Part shown: one piece after another, positions 12,240 to 33,437 of the stretch
How positions within the stretch are numbered: the stretch's first letter is position 1
Layout of the letters: the number at the start of each line of letters is the position of its first letter
DNA from: Cepaea nemoralis
Lineage: Eukaryota > Mollusca > Gastropoda > Stylommatophora > Helicidae
Direction: 5' to 3'
Assembly (NCBI GenBank): GCA_014155875.1
Contig: JACEFZ010011691.1
Span: 356,001-420,000, forward strand
Length of the DNA stretch: 64,000 nt
The notes under the pieces: model-generated
What the model saw: the letters and a program-made list of their open reading frames with translations, nothing else
Databases searched by the model: none
What the model was told of the DNA's origin: nothing
Position numbers and translations under genes: made by a program

Positions 12240-12800
12240 AGACTTGGCTTGTGATGACACAGGTGTGGGTTCAGGTAGAAGATAGCCCTGGCTAGTGATG
12301 ACATGGTTGTGGGTTCAGATAGACCTGGCTAATGATGACATAGTTGTGGGTTCAGGTAGACCTGAACAGTGATGACATAGGTGTGGGTTCAGGTAGACCT
12401 GGCTAATGATGACATAGTTGTGGGTTCAGGTAGACCTGAACAGTGATGACATAGGTGTGGGTTCAGGTAGACCTGGCGAGTGATGACATAGTGTGGGTTC
12501 AGGTAGACCTGGCTAGTGATGACATAGTGTGGGTTCAGGTAGACCTGGCTAATGATGATATAGTTGTGGGTTCAGGTAGACCTGAACAGTGATGACATAG
12601 GTGTGGGTTCAGATAGACCTGGCTAGTGATGACATTTGTGGGGGTTCAGGTAGACCTGTCGAGTGATGACATGGTTGTGGGTTCAGATAGACCTGGCTAA
12701 TGATGACATAGTTGTGGGTTCAGGTAGACCTGGCGAGTGATGACATAGGTGTGGGTTCAGGTAGACCTGGCTAATGATAACATGGCTGAACTTTCAGGGA
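12240..12800. repeat. 36-37-bp minisatellite
   Basis: Unit GTGGGTTCAGGTAGACCTGG + CTAGTGATGACATAGGT. About 15 units; degenerate copies trail to about 13030. Confidence 0.93.
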
Positions 12801-13230
12801 GATGATAGACCTGGCTAGTGATGACACGGTGTTTGCTTCAAGTGAAGGAATGACGTGACAAATTTTTAAATGTTTGTTAATTAAAATGGATGATAGACCT
12901 GGCTACTGATGATACTTGGCTACTTGAGTTGTGGTTCCGGTAGTTAATAGACTTGGCTAATGATGAGTTAATTAATTCGTGTTAATGATAGACTTTCCTA
13001 ACGACATTGTTGTTCGTGGAGATGATGACTGAACTAGCTAAAGATGTCGCGTCCCAATAGTGACTAGCTGATCAATCCTAGAATTCAACTTCTCCTTCAA
13101 AGAAAACAACTTCACTATTTGAAAATGTTAAATGGAGGTTTTGGTCGCCTGTACCTTCAACTGTTCGTGAGTCTAATGTGTACTCTGTTATTTACTACTA
13201 TCACTTTGTCTTTCTATACTTACCACTCAT

Positions 13231-13236
13231 TTTATT
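13231..13236 (-). promoter_or_regulatory. Possible poly(A) signal of the LPMO gene
   Basis: Minus-strand AATAAA lies 136 bp past the LPMO stop codon. It is the first such hexamer I see downstream. Confidence 0.45.
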
Positions 13237-13371
13237 TGTTGCTTGGAAATACTGCGCCATGTATTGGGTAGGCACTTGGCCTATGTTTAATCGGTTCAAA
13301 CCGTAATCGACACATCGGCCCATATTTTGAAGAGGGCTAATGTAAACTATGTTAAATAAAGTGTTACCGAT

Positions 13372-23527
<10,156 letters not shown>

Positions 23528-23694
23528 CTTAATTTCTGTTTCAAATACAGGAACATACTACAAATAAAACAGTTGCATGTAATTTCCAGTGACGTTGTGA
23601 TCAAGTGCAAGTTGATTTTCAACACTTTTACATTCAGTAGATTGCAATTTCATGAAAATCAAAACAATGTTTTCCCGTAGTGAATTTGAATAAC

Positions 23695-23790
23695 GAAGAC
23701 ACAAACCATAGATTGTACGATTTATTGACGAGACGCGGCGAAATATGCCAGGCAATAAATCGTACAATCTATGGTGGGTGTCTTCGGTAT
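23695..23790. repeat. REP-7 perfect hairpin
   Basis: CCATAGATTGTACGATTTAT(TG) and its exact reverse complement form 22-bp arms around a loop of about 25 bases (23708-23777). GAAGACACAAA / GTGTCTTC-like flanks extend the symmetry. Upstream of the LPMO start. Confidence 0.8.
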
Positions 23791-23879
23791 TTAAATTTGT
23801 CAATTTGTCACTTGTAGTGTGAAAAAGTGTTGAGTGGTATATAGAACCTGAGCTTTTGTGTGAATGTGAATAGTGTACA

Positions 23880-24251
23880 ACCAGCAGACAAGCTGAAAAT
23901 CATCTAAGGGCCATAGACACTGGTTTCTGAGGGAAATGCAAAAGGATACCATAGACAGACCGAGAAACCAATGAGCAAGTCCTACAAGAAACAAATGAAA
24001 ACCGTAAACTGATTGAAGAAATTAGACCTAGACAGTCAAAAGTATTTGGACACTGTATGAGGAGATCTAAATTGGTGAACTTGGTGACAACAGGCAAATT
24101 TGAGAGGAAAAGCACAACGGGAAGGCAAAGAAGTAAATTCCTGAATGGCTTGGCCACGTGATATGGTCGAGACAAGAACACTGAGCTGATCCGACTCCGG
24201 TGATCGCGTGAGATGGCAAAACATGACCTCCCAGGCTTATCGGCATGGCAC

Positions 24252-24330
<79 letters not shown>

Positions 24331-24333
24331 GTT
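23880..24333 (+). pseudogene. LINE-a2 3' end with (ATG)n tail
   Basis: Decayed C-terminus ending TGATCGCGTGAGATGG and CGGCATGGCAC, then about 28 ATG/GAT units to 24333. Many indels. Confidence 0.8.
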
Positions 24334-24424
24334 TGCTATAGCTTTATGAGAGAATTCAAATTTAAAATCCAATTGACCGGCGTGTATAAAGGAAAATACC
24401 ACAAGATATATTTATTGTATCGTC

Positions 24425-24640
24425 GTCATCATGTGCCTTGCCGGCTGGCGTGGGTGATCATGCTTTACCTCAAACTATGATTTCCGTCGGCATGGGTCAG
24501 TTCGTGGATTGACTCCCTTCCCTGCCAAGACACAAAACTGTCAATTATTGTCACACGTTGTCTTCCTCTATCTCTCTTTCCACAAATCTTTCCGGTTGTC
24601 ACAACATGTTCCAGTTTTTATCTTCTTATAATGTGACACT
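24425..24640 (-). pseudogene. LINE-a2-related 3' end
   Basis: Minus strand VVTTGKICGKRDRGRQRVTI, then SWQGRESIHELTHAD and SMITHASRQGT-stop with an ATGATGACG tail. Confidence 0.75.
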
Positions 24641-26090
24641 TGATAAAGTAAAACGTGACAAACTGATTAACATGTTGGAAGATGTCAACATTGACGGAAA
24701 GATCCCAGGATAATAAAGAATATTTACTGGAGCCACGTAGCAGCAATTAAAATAGGAAATAAAGAGGGCAATTAAGAACAAATAAAGCTAGGAGTACAGC
24801 AGGGAAGTATCTTGTCACCAGATCTCTTCTCCCTCTATAGCGAAGTAATAATGAGAAAGATTAAAGATAAGCCATGAATATTAATAGGAGGTTATAATAT
24901 AAACAATATATGCTATGCAGATGACACAGTATTGGTGGCGGAAAATGCAACAGACCTACAGCAATTGTTGGACATTGTACTAACAGAGAGTGCAAAGAAA
25001 GCTTGCTTGCTTGTGTTCGCTGGCTGTGAACTCCAGCGTGAAGTCCTGTATGTCGGATGAAGACATCCTGTTGTCCACATCAGTGTGATGTCATACCGGA
25101 CTGAGGTTTGCGTGAGTATCCGTTGTCCCATGTCTGGCTTATTGGTGTGCAGACTGGTGGTTCCTCGCCGTGCAGGCAGACACTCTCCAACATCGGAGTA
25201 ATCAGCGATCCTACTGATGTTAGCCAGGATCCCGAAGGGACCTGTTTCCCAGGACGCGCGACTAGGACGTGTCAGTAGGTCTTGGCCAGTATAGAACCTG
25301 GTCCTGGTGCCTTGGAAACACCTCTGCCTGCGTCCCTGCAAAGAAAGGACTCTCCTTGAATATCAAGAAAACAGTAACAATGGTGATATCAAAGAAAACG
25401 TTGACACCAACATGTGAAATAGAAATAGAAGGAAACATTCTTAACCATGTGGAAAATTTGAAATACTGAGGAACACTTATAACATTAGATGGAAGATGCA
25501 CAACAGGTAGTAAGAGGAGACAATTAAGAGTATCTTATGCAACAAGTTACTATCGTTGAATGTAAGAAAGAGAGTGCTAAAATGGTATCTAGTGCCTAAA
25601 GATGTACAAAGAAATGGGGAAGAATTCATATGCAGGTATGTATTCATGCCTTGTGTATTAAACAGTTTCTGGGATGTATAGATCGTGTGAAACGTGGAAA
25701 ATGAGCAGACAAGCTGAAAAACATCTAATGGCAGTGGAAATGTGGTTTAAGAGGAAAATGAAAAGAATATCATAGACAGAACGAAAAGCCAATGAGCAAG
25801 TCCTTCCAAGACACAAATTAAAACCGTAAACTTGTTAGAGAAATTATTACGCAGACAGTCAACATTTTTGGACACGTTATGAAAATAAATACAGTAGAGA
25901 ACTTGCAGACACCTGGCAAAATTAAAAGGGCAAGAACAAATGGAAGGTAGAGAAGTAAATATCTGGATGGTCTGACTACATGGCATGGTAGAGACAAGAA
26001 CACAGAGCTCATCCCCGACTCTGAACATCGTGAAAGATGGCTGACACATGACCGCACACGCCTATCAGCATGGCATATGATGATGATGAA
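24640..26090 (+). pseudogene. LINE-a RT fragment interrupted by REP-6
   Basis: 24640-25001 reads KVKRDKLINMLEDVNIDGK, GVQQGSILSPDLFSLYSEV and YADDTVLVAENATDLQQL (catalytic YADD near 24917). A 335-bp repeat then interrupts. It resumes at 25348 as LNIKKTVTMVISKKTLTPTC and continues, with stops and a small rearrangement near 25600, to a LINE-a2-like C-terminus (LDGLTTWHGRDKNTELI) and an ATGATGATG tail. Confidence 0.87.
25002..25336 (-). mobile_element. REP-6 short retroposon with 11-bp target duplication
   Basis: Flanked by TGCAAAGAAAG at 24991-25001 and 25337-25347, in the middle of a LINE frame. The left end is (GCTT)n, which read from the minus strand is a (CAAG)n 3' tail, so I orient it minus. 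No convincing tRNA-type A and B boxes are seen. Two more copies at 27812-28090 and 38683-39002. Confidence 0.85.
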
Positions 26091-26514
26091 GTGTTATAGA
26101 GTAACAACATTTCTCTCTTCTTCATCCACTGTCTTATAAGAATGTGTCCGTAAAATGTGAAGTTCAAAGGCTTCCAGTATCCATTGTGTTAGTTGTGAAA
26201 TAGTTCATGATTCACACTCGTCGAGTTCCCAAACGTTAAAAACCCATCGACAGTTGAAAATGGAAGCAAACTGGAGGGATAAGTTGATGCCCAGAATAAA
26301 TTTAAAATGATTAAATCCACCAACAAAACGATACATAATGTAGCAATTTTGTTCGCTCGCTTGCTTTGTACTCATGCATAGTCCATATGTGTGCAACTAT
26401 TTCAAGTGCACTGGACTTCTACTTCCTCTTCTTCTTTTGTTCGCGTGACATTTGCCTTGTAACTGCAATGATGTCTCTTGTATGAATTTAATTATTTTTG
26501 CATATGGGCCAGCT

Positions 26515-26650
26515 TTCCCTTTTTACCAGTGTCCCTCGCCATCAGTCGAACCCACTTGTAATTTACGTCCCCAAGTCAACATTGAAGTAAATATTTTAGT
26601 CCACCTGACCGACGTAGGGGCTTAACCGCCACCTCGACATCAGCACAATG
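26515..26650 (-). mobile_element. SINE-4 fragment
   Basis: Complement of GCTGATGTCGAGGTGG, ACGTAAATTACAAGTGGG and TGATGGCGAGGGACACTGG. Confidence 0.75.
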
Positions 26651-26859
26651 GAAGCTTTAGAGCGATACCTTTTATCTATTCATAATCCTAATATGTCAAT
26701 TCTCGACAGTGTAAGGATTTAGTGAACTGTCATGAGATCCACCTTTCTGATCTATGGGGAGATGCTGAAGCTTTTATTCAATGAACAGCGTGCAATGAAA
26801 ATTTATGTTTATAAACAAAACAAGCCCAAATATTAATTATGTACTTTCTATAATATACG

Positions 26860-27065
26860 ACGGCTTCGGGTGGATGAGCATATTCGGAGGGTACAGTCCT
26901 TTTCCTAGTGCGAGAAAATACACCTAAAGAAGACTGAATGTCATGGCAGAGCAGACCAGTCCTAAGCCTTGATCGGCAATTGGTCTAGGATCGTAGCTCC
27001 GACTGACGGACAGTTAAAGCATTGCTTTGCTGGTCCGGTAGACTCGGCAGCTTGTCTTGTACCAG
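26860..27065 (+). repeat. REP-5 fragment
   Basis: TCGGGTGGATGAGC, CTTTTCCTAGTGCGAG, GTCATGGCAGAGCAGACCAG and CTTGTACCAGATATATT match the family, with its promoter-side end missing. Confidence 0.75.
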
Positions 27066-27121
27066 ATATATTTTCGTGAGCGCTCATGTCTGTCCACAAA
27101 CTGCGATCTCCCATGTTATGG

Positions 27122-27210
27122 ACAGCACTAGCCAGGCGGCCTTAATTCCTCAGGATCAAGCCCCCCCCCCTTCCCGTCCTACACCGCAAAGCACTATAGG
27201 CAGTAGATGA
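27122..27210 (+). mobile_element. SINE-2 3' fragment
   Basis: CACTAGCCAGGCGGCCTTAA, TTCCTCAGGATCAAG, a C-run, then ACACCGCAAAGCACTA, as at the 3' end of the 36875 copy. Confidence 0.72.
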
Positions 27211-27370
27211 CCGATACCAGATGGCGTGGATCACATCGTGCTTTGACTCTCTTCCGTGCGATCCAATACTGCCACAAATTTGCTTTCACTATCTTCTTCA
27301 TTCTCTCTTTCAAAAAATCTTTCCGGTTGTCACAACATGTTCCAGTTTTTGTCTTCTCATAATGTGGTTA
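27205..27370 (-). pseudogene. LINE-a2-related 3' fragment
   Basis: Shares the TTTCCGGTTGTCACAACATG and TTCCAGTTTTTGTCTTCT blocks with 24580-24625 on the same strand. Decayed. Confidence 0.6.
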
Positions 27371-27811
27371 CAAACAAATTAAAAAAAACAAAACGATGAA
27401 TGCTTCTAACTGATGTTTGTGATAAATTGTCTTTGCGACTAAGCCTCCCTCAAAATGTCCAGATTGCTCATTTTTGAATGTTCATATTTCGTCTCTAACT
27501 CTCTAACACCACATCCACAAAGGTTTCTTTTCCTTTGCTTTCCGCCGGCTTGCGTATGGTTGGCTATATTAGCCTTTGTCTACAAAGACAGCCCTGCAAG
27601 GCAGCAAGGGGGAGAAGTTATGTAAGGCCCCGCTTGCGCTCCGATGGCCACGTCATAGGGATTTGAGATGTTTTATAGAGATAGCTGCCTGACCAACTAA
27701 CTCGCCTCCGCTCAGTGACAACCTCCGATGTTTTGTCCACCTCTGCTTATTCAACAAATTTACAGTTGACCTCTAGAAGGGCAAACTGCTTAAATACAAT
27801 TACCCAATGCT

Positions 27812-28090
27812 GCTTGCTTGTGTTCGTTGGCTTGAGCTCCAACGCGAAGTCCTATATGCCGGATGAAGGCATCCTGTTGTCCAACATCATTGTGATGTCA
27901 TACAGGACCTGAGGTTTGCGTGAGTATCCGTTGTCCCATGTCTGGCTTATTGGTGTGCAGACTGGTGGTTCCTCGCCGTACAGTCAAACACTCTCCTACT
28001 TCGGAGGAATCGGCGATCCTACTAACTTAAGCCAGGACCCGGAAGGGACCTGTTGCCCAGAACGCTCGACGAGGACGCGTCAATAGGTCT
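27812..28090 (-). mobile_element. REP-6 copy, truncated
   Basis: Starts GCTTGCTTGTGTTCG and follows the 25002-25336 copy up to GACGCGTCAATAGGTCTTG, where it is cut and joined to a SINE-1 fragment. Confidence 0.82.
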
Positions 28091-28094
28091 TGAG

Positions 28095-28170
28095 TAAACC
28101 GCAAACAGCCAACAAATGCTGGTGTTGATTGCGACGTCTTGTAAATAGAGCATATATTTAACTTTTAGCA
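28095..28170 (+). mobile_element. SINE-1 3' fragment
   Basis: AATGCTGGTGTTGATTGCGA, CGTCTTGTAAAT and a short AT tail, directly after REP-6. Confidence 0.7.
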
Positions 28171-28700
28171 TATAGACAATGGATTCTAAAAACCAGAAAT
28201 AAAACAAATAAATAGATATGCTTAAATTTTACTTACGTTGTGTTAAATTGAATTGACGTGTAGTTTCAGTATATCCCGACCTTAGTTGTCTCTTATTCTT
28301 TGTATAGCGTGGGTTATTTTACATCTACGTTATGTTTCTATTAAAACAAAATTGCTGCTTTTAAATTTGAACCCATTAAATCATGCGAAAAGTTAATCTA
28401 CGTGAAAGAAATCTGACTTAACCAGATGGCGTCACCAATCTCTGTACACAGTAATACTGGTTGTTGTGGACAAGCCAACTTAGCGCCCCTTATATTCACT
28501 CTGCAAATCCTGAATCCACGGATTGTTTGCTCTTGGTATTGGCCGCATCCATTCATGTAGTTATTCATGTTTTGTTTGTTCATACAATATGGTGATAAAT
28601 TGCCGTTCTCTTCCAGAGATTTAGCTCAGCAAACATGGCCTCAATACTTTTCAAATGCCAGGATTAAGAAAATGAGGCCCATGAAACTGTGATCACGAAC
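28171..28700. other. No confident feature; one odd minus-strand ORF
   Basis: 28398-28583 (minus) encodes NGCGQYQEQTIRGFRICRVN, loosely like the GCG-QE-F-CSDI end of AA15 enzymes. No good splice sites frame it. Probably chance. Confidence 0.25.
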
Positions 28701-28804
28701 TTTATGAAAGTACGTCGCTGATGTCTTTCGCTGAATACCTGGGGCTGTTTGTAGAGTTAGTCATACGTCCAGAATTATAATTATGTGCTTCATTCAATGT
28801 GTTT

Positions 28805-28845
<41 letters not shown>

Positions 28846-28862
28846 GTGTGTGTGTGTGTGTG
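28805..28862. repeat. (TG)n microsatellite
   Basis: Lies at the end of LINE-d; one TTG interruption. Confidence 0.95.
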
Positions 28863-29950
28863 TCAGTACCCACCTAATTTTGGTCTTGGCCTTCAATCTC
28901 TGAGCATTGTAGAGGCCGCCATCTGAGCGTGAGTGAATGTATATACCACCATCCTAATCACGAAAGGCATATTTCAGTAGAAGTGAAAAGTATATCCCAA
29001 AGATGGTGGAAGCTAGTTCACAACCTTGCTTAACTCCACTCTTAATTTCAAACTCTTCTGAAGTTGCACCATCAAACTTGATTATAACCTGTATGCCTGT
29101 GTGGAACGATTCCACAATGGACAGAAGAGTTGGTGGGCAGCCAATCTTCTTTAGTGCCTTGAACAGACCCTCACGACTGACCAAATCAAATACCTTTGTG
29201 AGGTTTAAGAACCACAGGCTTTCTTTATCCCTTTATACATGCTTTTGATGTTTCCTTTATCATTTGCAGTTTGAATGGACTCTCATAATTTGGTCCAATA
29301 GTCATGTGTACACTGCCTGGCAGCCTTTTGCATATCCTTCCTAGCTTGCTTAAGCTCACTGAGAGTGTTACGCTTTTTTCTTTCCTTGTTTCTTAAGAAA
29401 GCTTTCTTCTTTTTATCAATCAAGGGCTGCAGTGTCTAGCTATTTCCCCACAAATCAGTCCTTCCTCTTATGATCCAGAGTGCCGTAAACCTCTACCGCT
29501 GTTTTATAAAGAGTTTCCTTAAGTTTACCCCACATTTCACTTGCTGTACAAATGTCTCATGTATCAGTTGAATCAAGATGCTGCTGGAACTCAAAGCACT
29601 CACCAGGATCAAGGGTGTTACTAGCATTAATCCTGCGGCTAGAATTGTGTTTAGCTGTTTAGGTTTTCTTTGGTCTCTGTCTAACCCTTGCAGCAACCAA
29701 AGAATGATCCGTATCACTGTCAGCACTGTGGTAACTTCTAGTTAATGATGTTTGGTTCAGATTTTGTCTCCGTGTGATGATGAAGTCCAGCTGATGCCAA
29801 TGGCCGGATCTTGGATATTTCCATGTGACCTTATGCAGCTCTTTTGTTTTAAAGGAGTTTGTAATACATAGGTCATTTCTGGTGCAATGCTCCAGCAGCC
29901 GTTGCCCATTTTTATTCATGCGGCCGATGTTGTATTTTCCAAGGCACACT
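28860..29950 (-). pseudogene. LINE-d endonuclease/RT remnant with internal deletion
   Basis: Minus strand: endonuclease end (NIGRMNKNGQRLLEHCTRND, KVTWKYPRSGHWHQLDFIIT, DSDTDHSLV), linker region to about 29280, then RT part FDLVSREGLFKALKKIGCPP, FEIKSGVKQGCELASTIFGI. The start of the RT domain between about 29270 and 29280 is missing. It resembles the EN-RT proteins often misnamed craniofacial development protein 2-like in animal genomes. A (CA)n microsatellite (28805-28862) follows its end. Confidence 0.86.
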
Positions 29951-30289
29951 GGCCATAAACACGAGTCCTGGGCATATGGTTCTTATGTTTCAGGTTGCAA
30001 GCCGTAGCTTGATGTTTCTATTTTTATTTGTTCCTGATGCATTGGTTTAACAGCCTGCGATTCAGTTTTGTTCCAGCCCCAAGCACCCATTGAAGCAGGC
30101 AGGCTGTGGCGGATCAACACCCAGTTGGAAGGGAGGATGCCCACCTTAAGGCGGGCGGTAGTTGATCAGTGACACATGTAGGTGTCTTCCCACCGCCAGA
30201 GACAAGCCGTGGCGCCCCATGTCTAGGCCAATTGACTAAATGTTACCTCTCGCTTCGTTTCCGAGACCGGTTAAGACCAGGGATGGTGT
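29951..30289. other. No feature recognised
   Basis: Unique-looking sequence between LINE-d and REP-5. Confidence 0.55.
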
Positions 30290-30725
30290 TATACCTCTCC
30301 ATAGCACAAAGCCGGGGCTAAAATATAGAGACCGTGTGTTGCCCATGCAGCATGATCCCTCTCTCGGCCTGCCTAGTTCACTCCAGAGGAATGGTAACTA
30401 CCAATACATCTGGAACAAGACAAGCTGCAGAAGCTGCCGGATCAACAAGCAATGCTCTAACTGTCTGCCAGTCGGAGCTTCGATCTTAGACCAGCCGCCA
30501 ACCAAGGCTTAGGGCCTAGTCTACCCTGCCATGACATTTTGTCTTTAGGTTGCATTTACTCGCACCAGGATAAGGCTTTTACCTTCCCAATTGTGCTGTT
30601 CCGCCCGAAGCCGTTGGCACAATGTGGGGTGTCGGGTTTGGTTAGCGCCGCCCAACATTCGGAGCTAACAGAAAGCAGGAAGTACCGTCCACTGTCATAC
30701 GGTAGTTCGGTCGTATCTAAGAGTT
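30290..30725 (-). repeat. REP-5 copy
   Basis: Full-length-looking complement of 21520-21960, from AGCACAAAGCCGGGGCTAAA to GTACCGTCCACTGTCATACG. Confidence 0.8.
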
Positions 30726-30845
30726 GACACTGTAACTAAGACTTGACACTGACCAAATCATCATATTCAGGTTTTTGCCACATCTGTTAATTTGACTAAT
30801 ACATTTCGCTCCCTCAGAAAGTAAAACTACACTACAGAACGCTTC

Positions 30846-30945
30846 TCACCCAGAAATCAATGGCAAACTACTGAAGGTAAACTTGCCTAAAAATACAACT
30901 TATGGTTCATCGCAACGTCCTGCATAGTCCACACAACCTGTACTT

Positions 30946-30950
<5 letters not shown>
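30846..30950 (+). mobile_element. SINE-1 3' half
   Basis: CAATGGCAAACTACTGAAGG, CTTGCC, then CGCAACGTCCTGCATAG. Its (TA)n tail merges with the tract that opens the Helitron-like element. Confidence 0.75.
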
Positions 30951-31038
<88 letters not shown>

Positions 31039-31506
31039 ATAATGTTTGTTTGTTTGTTTGTTTGTTTGTTTGGTTGGTTGTTTGTTTGTCCTTTATGCGT
31101 TCCGAACGGTCCATCCGATTGAAATGAAATTTGGTACAGATGTTGTTCTCATCCCCGCGGATCCAACTGAAATAGTTAGTTTAAAATCAATTTTTAATTT
31201 TTACACGAAAGAAAAAGGCTACGAGCTTCAGATACAGACGAGCAACGGCAACAGAAGCATCAGAAACAGACGCGCAACGGGAACGGTAACGGGAGCATCA
31301 GAAACAGACGCGCAACGGGAACGGGAACGGGAGCATCATAAACAGACGAGCAACGGGACCGGGAACGGGAGCAGGGGCCGAACGCGTACTCTGTGCGCTT
31401 AGAGAAATGTATTTGAATATATAATGACTACTTATATGAATTAAATGAGACGCTCTCCCCCCCCCCCCCCCCAGGTGTCCTGGCGACGCAGGGCGGGGTC
31501 AGCTAG
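30951..31506 (+). mobile_element. Helitron-like non-autonomous element
   Basis: After a (TA)n tract comes AAGATAATGTTTGTTTGTTT and the CCGATTGAAATGAAATTTGG block typical of the 5' part of animal Helitrons. The 3' end is CTAG at 31503-31506, followed by T, with a CCTG/CAGG hairpin about 10 bases upstream. An internal tandem (AACGGGAACGGGAGCATC) lies at 31240-31380. The 5' limit is uncertain because the (TA)n may belong to the SINE on its left. No Rep/helicase gene. Confidence 0.65.
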
Positions 31507-31629
31507 TTAATATATAAATGAATACATCTCCCTGAAGTAAGTTTTTTTGTTTTTGTTTTTTTTTTTGTTGTGTTTGTTTTTTGTTTTTTAGTGACACAGA
31601 TGTTTAATTTTCTTAGTTAAGGCAGAAAT

Positions 31630-31850
31630 ATTAGTTGCACGTCCTTTAGTGGATGTTGCGGTCGATCCTAGGATTTATTGGCTGTTTTTGAGCTGCTTGA
31701 CAAGTTTAGTTTAGTAATTTTCCATTGCTCTCTGAAAAGCCAACGCCTCATACCATTACCATCAACGCAAAGCTGTCTCCTTAATCACTGGCAGCTGATG
31801 TCAATCACCCAACTCGCTATGGCGAGAAGTTATCAGAATGCACGTCTCAC
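31630..31850 (-). mobile_element. SINE-1 copy, diverged
   Basis: CGTCCTTTAGTGGATGTTGC start and TTTCCATTGCTCTCTGAAAA body on the complementary strand; head region poorly preserved. Confidence 0.65.
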
Positions 31851-31869
31851 TATCTCCTAATCCACATCA

Positions 31870-31968
31870 TCAGCATGTGCCATGCCATTTGGCGTAGGCG
31901 TTAATGTCTCTCCAATATCTTGGTCTTTGGTGTTCTGGATTAATTCTGCTGCTGATAATCCTCTAAGT
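31870..31968 (-). mobile_element. LINE-a1 3' end, part 1 (split by the hAT)
   Basis: On the minus strand this reads SAAELIQ...KDQD and ends in GGCATGGCACATGC, as at the 3' end of the LINE at 47985-49861. Its 5' continuation is at 35700-35880, beyond the hAT element. Confidence 0.75.
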
Positions 31969-32639
31969 CAGGGGTCACCAAACTACGGCCCGCGGGCCGG
32001 ATCCGGCCCGCGACGTCATTTCATCCGGCCCGCGACTGTACTCGAACTTGCTTGATATAACGTATGAAACACGAGACGTTGTGGTACAGTTTAAATGTAA
32101 ATATTATGTTTAGAATAATAGGAGATCTTCACACGTGCGGATACCTCCTGGCTGCTCTAGGCTGTTTATTTATGCGGCCCTATTTATATTTTTGCAAACC
32201 TTATTATGAGATATATTCTATTACCAAATGAAGCCGCATGTCGTGGCTCTACAAGAGTATGGAGTAGCATATCCCATGATACCCTGGTAAAAAATGCATA
32301 GGATGCTGGGATGTTGTGTTGGTATGCCTATAAGAGCCCAGTCACGCCAAGTTCCCGCCTCTTTGGCCTTGAGAGCAACTGAGGCCGAAGAGATGCTGAT
32401 GTCTAATTTTCAGCAGAGGGTTTGAACTCATCCCTCTGAGCCACTACCAAGCACATGGGCGAACATGCCCCAGGCACAACCGAGCGTGGCCACTGTTTTT
32501 CCAGACCTCAGTTGAGAAGGCAGATAGATCATGTGAAGATCCAAAAGAGCCAAGAGGATCTTGATTGTGGATTGACGATTATCTGCTGCGGGGTGAGTTT
32601 TGAATGAACCTTCATAGTTTAAATAGTAACATAGGAACA

Positions 32640-32850
32640 GAATAGCTATGTCTGTGCCCGAGAACAATAATAGAGGGGTATATGCCTGGGAAGAGAGGAA
32701 GAGGAAGGCCAAAGAGAAGATACGTGCAGGATGTGGCGGATAATCTCCAGAAGGGTGTATCTGAAGCGGGACATCTTGCTTATGATCAAGAGGTTTTCCG
32801 GAAGGTTGTTATGGGAGCGAGGTTCTGCAAACGGCATGCTACTAAATGAA
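32640..32850 (+). mobile_element. LINE-c 3' fragment inside the hAT
   Basis: Closely similar to 42500-42690: GYMPGK-like, then QDVADNLQKGVSEAGHLAYD and the ARFCKRHATK-like end, followed by a short GAATG trace. Confidence 0.75.
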
Positions 32851-33437
32851 TGACTTTTGTTCCATCTTGTTGTCTGATAATTGCTGGTGTTATGTATCAG
32901 ACTACAGTTACAGTGTTGGATGACTACCCGTACTGTGATGGAAGATCACTGGTACTGTGTTGGATGACTACCCATGCTGTGATGGAAGATCACTGGTACT
33001 GTGAAGGATGATCATGTGTATGTTTATTCATGGGGATGCATCTAATCATGAATTGTATTTATTTGTTTATTAATCAGATGTTGTTGTATCTTTTCAATTA
33101 CATTATTCTGATTCCCTGTACACGGACCTGAATTTCTTCTGATATTTCTAAATCTTTTCTATCTTGTTAGCCGTAGAAATAGAATGAGATTCTCTCTGTC
33201 TTCTTATTCCTCTCTTCTTCTACGGCCCATGAGCAGTCGGCGTTGTACTATTATCTCTATCATCTCTGTGCGGTTACACAAAGGTACCTATAAACTGTAT
33301 ATGTACCTTTGATGAGCCGTAGCTTCACCAGTGACCCCTAGTCCTCTGCTTTTCTTCTGTTTCAATAGGATTTTAATTATGTTTCTAATTTAATGTCTTT
33401 TTTTCATTTTCAGATCCCGTGTGCTTCACCCTTAATT

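Noticed and set aside
12240..13030. Ribozyme or structured RNA in the 36-37-bp array
   Set aside because: CTAATGATGAC occurs but there is no GAAA core or matching stems.
24913..25341. 142-codon minus-strand ORF as a host gene
   Set aside because: It is the shared frame of REP-6 extended into LINE sequence across the insertion junctions.
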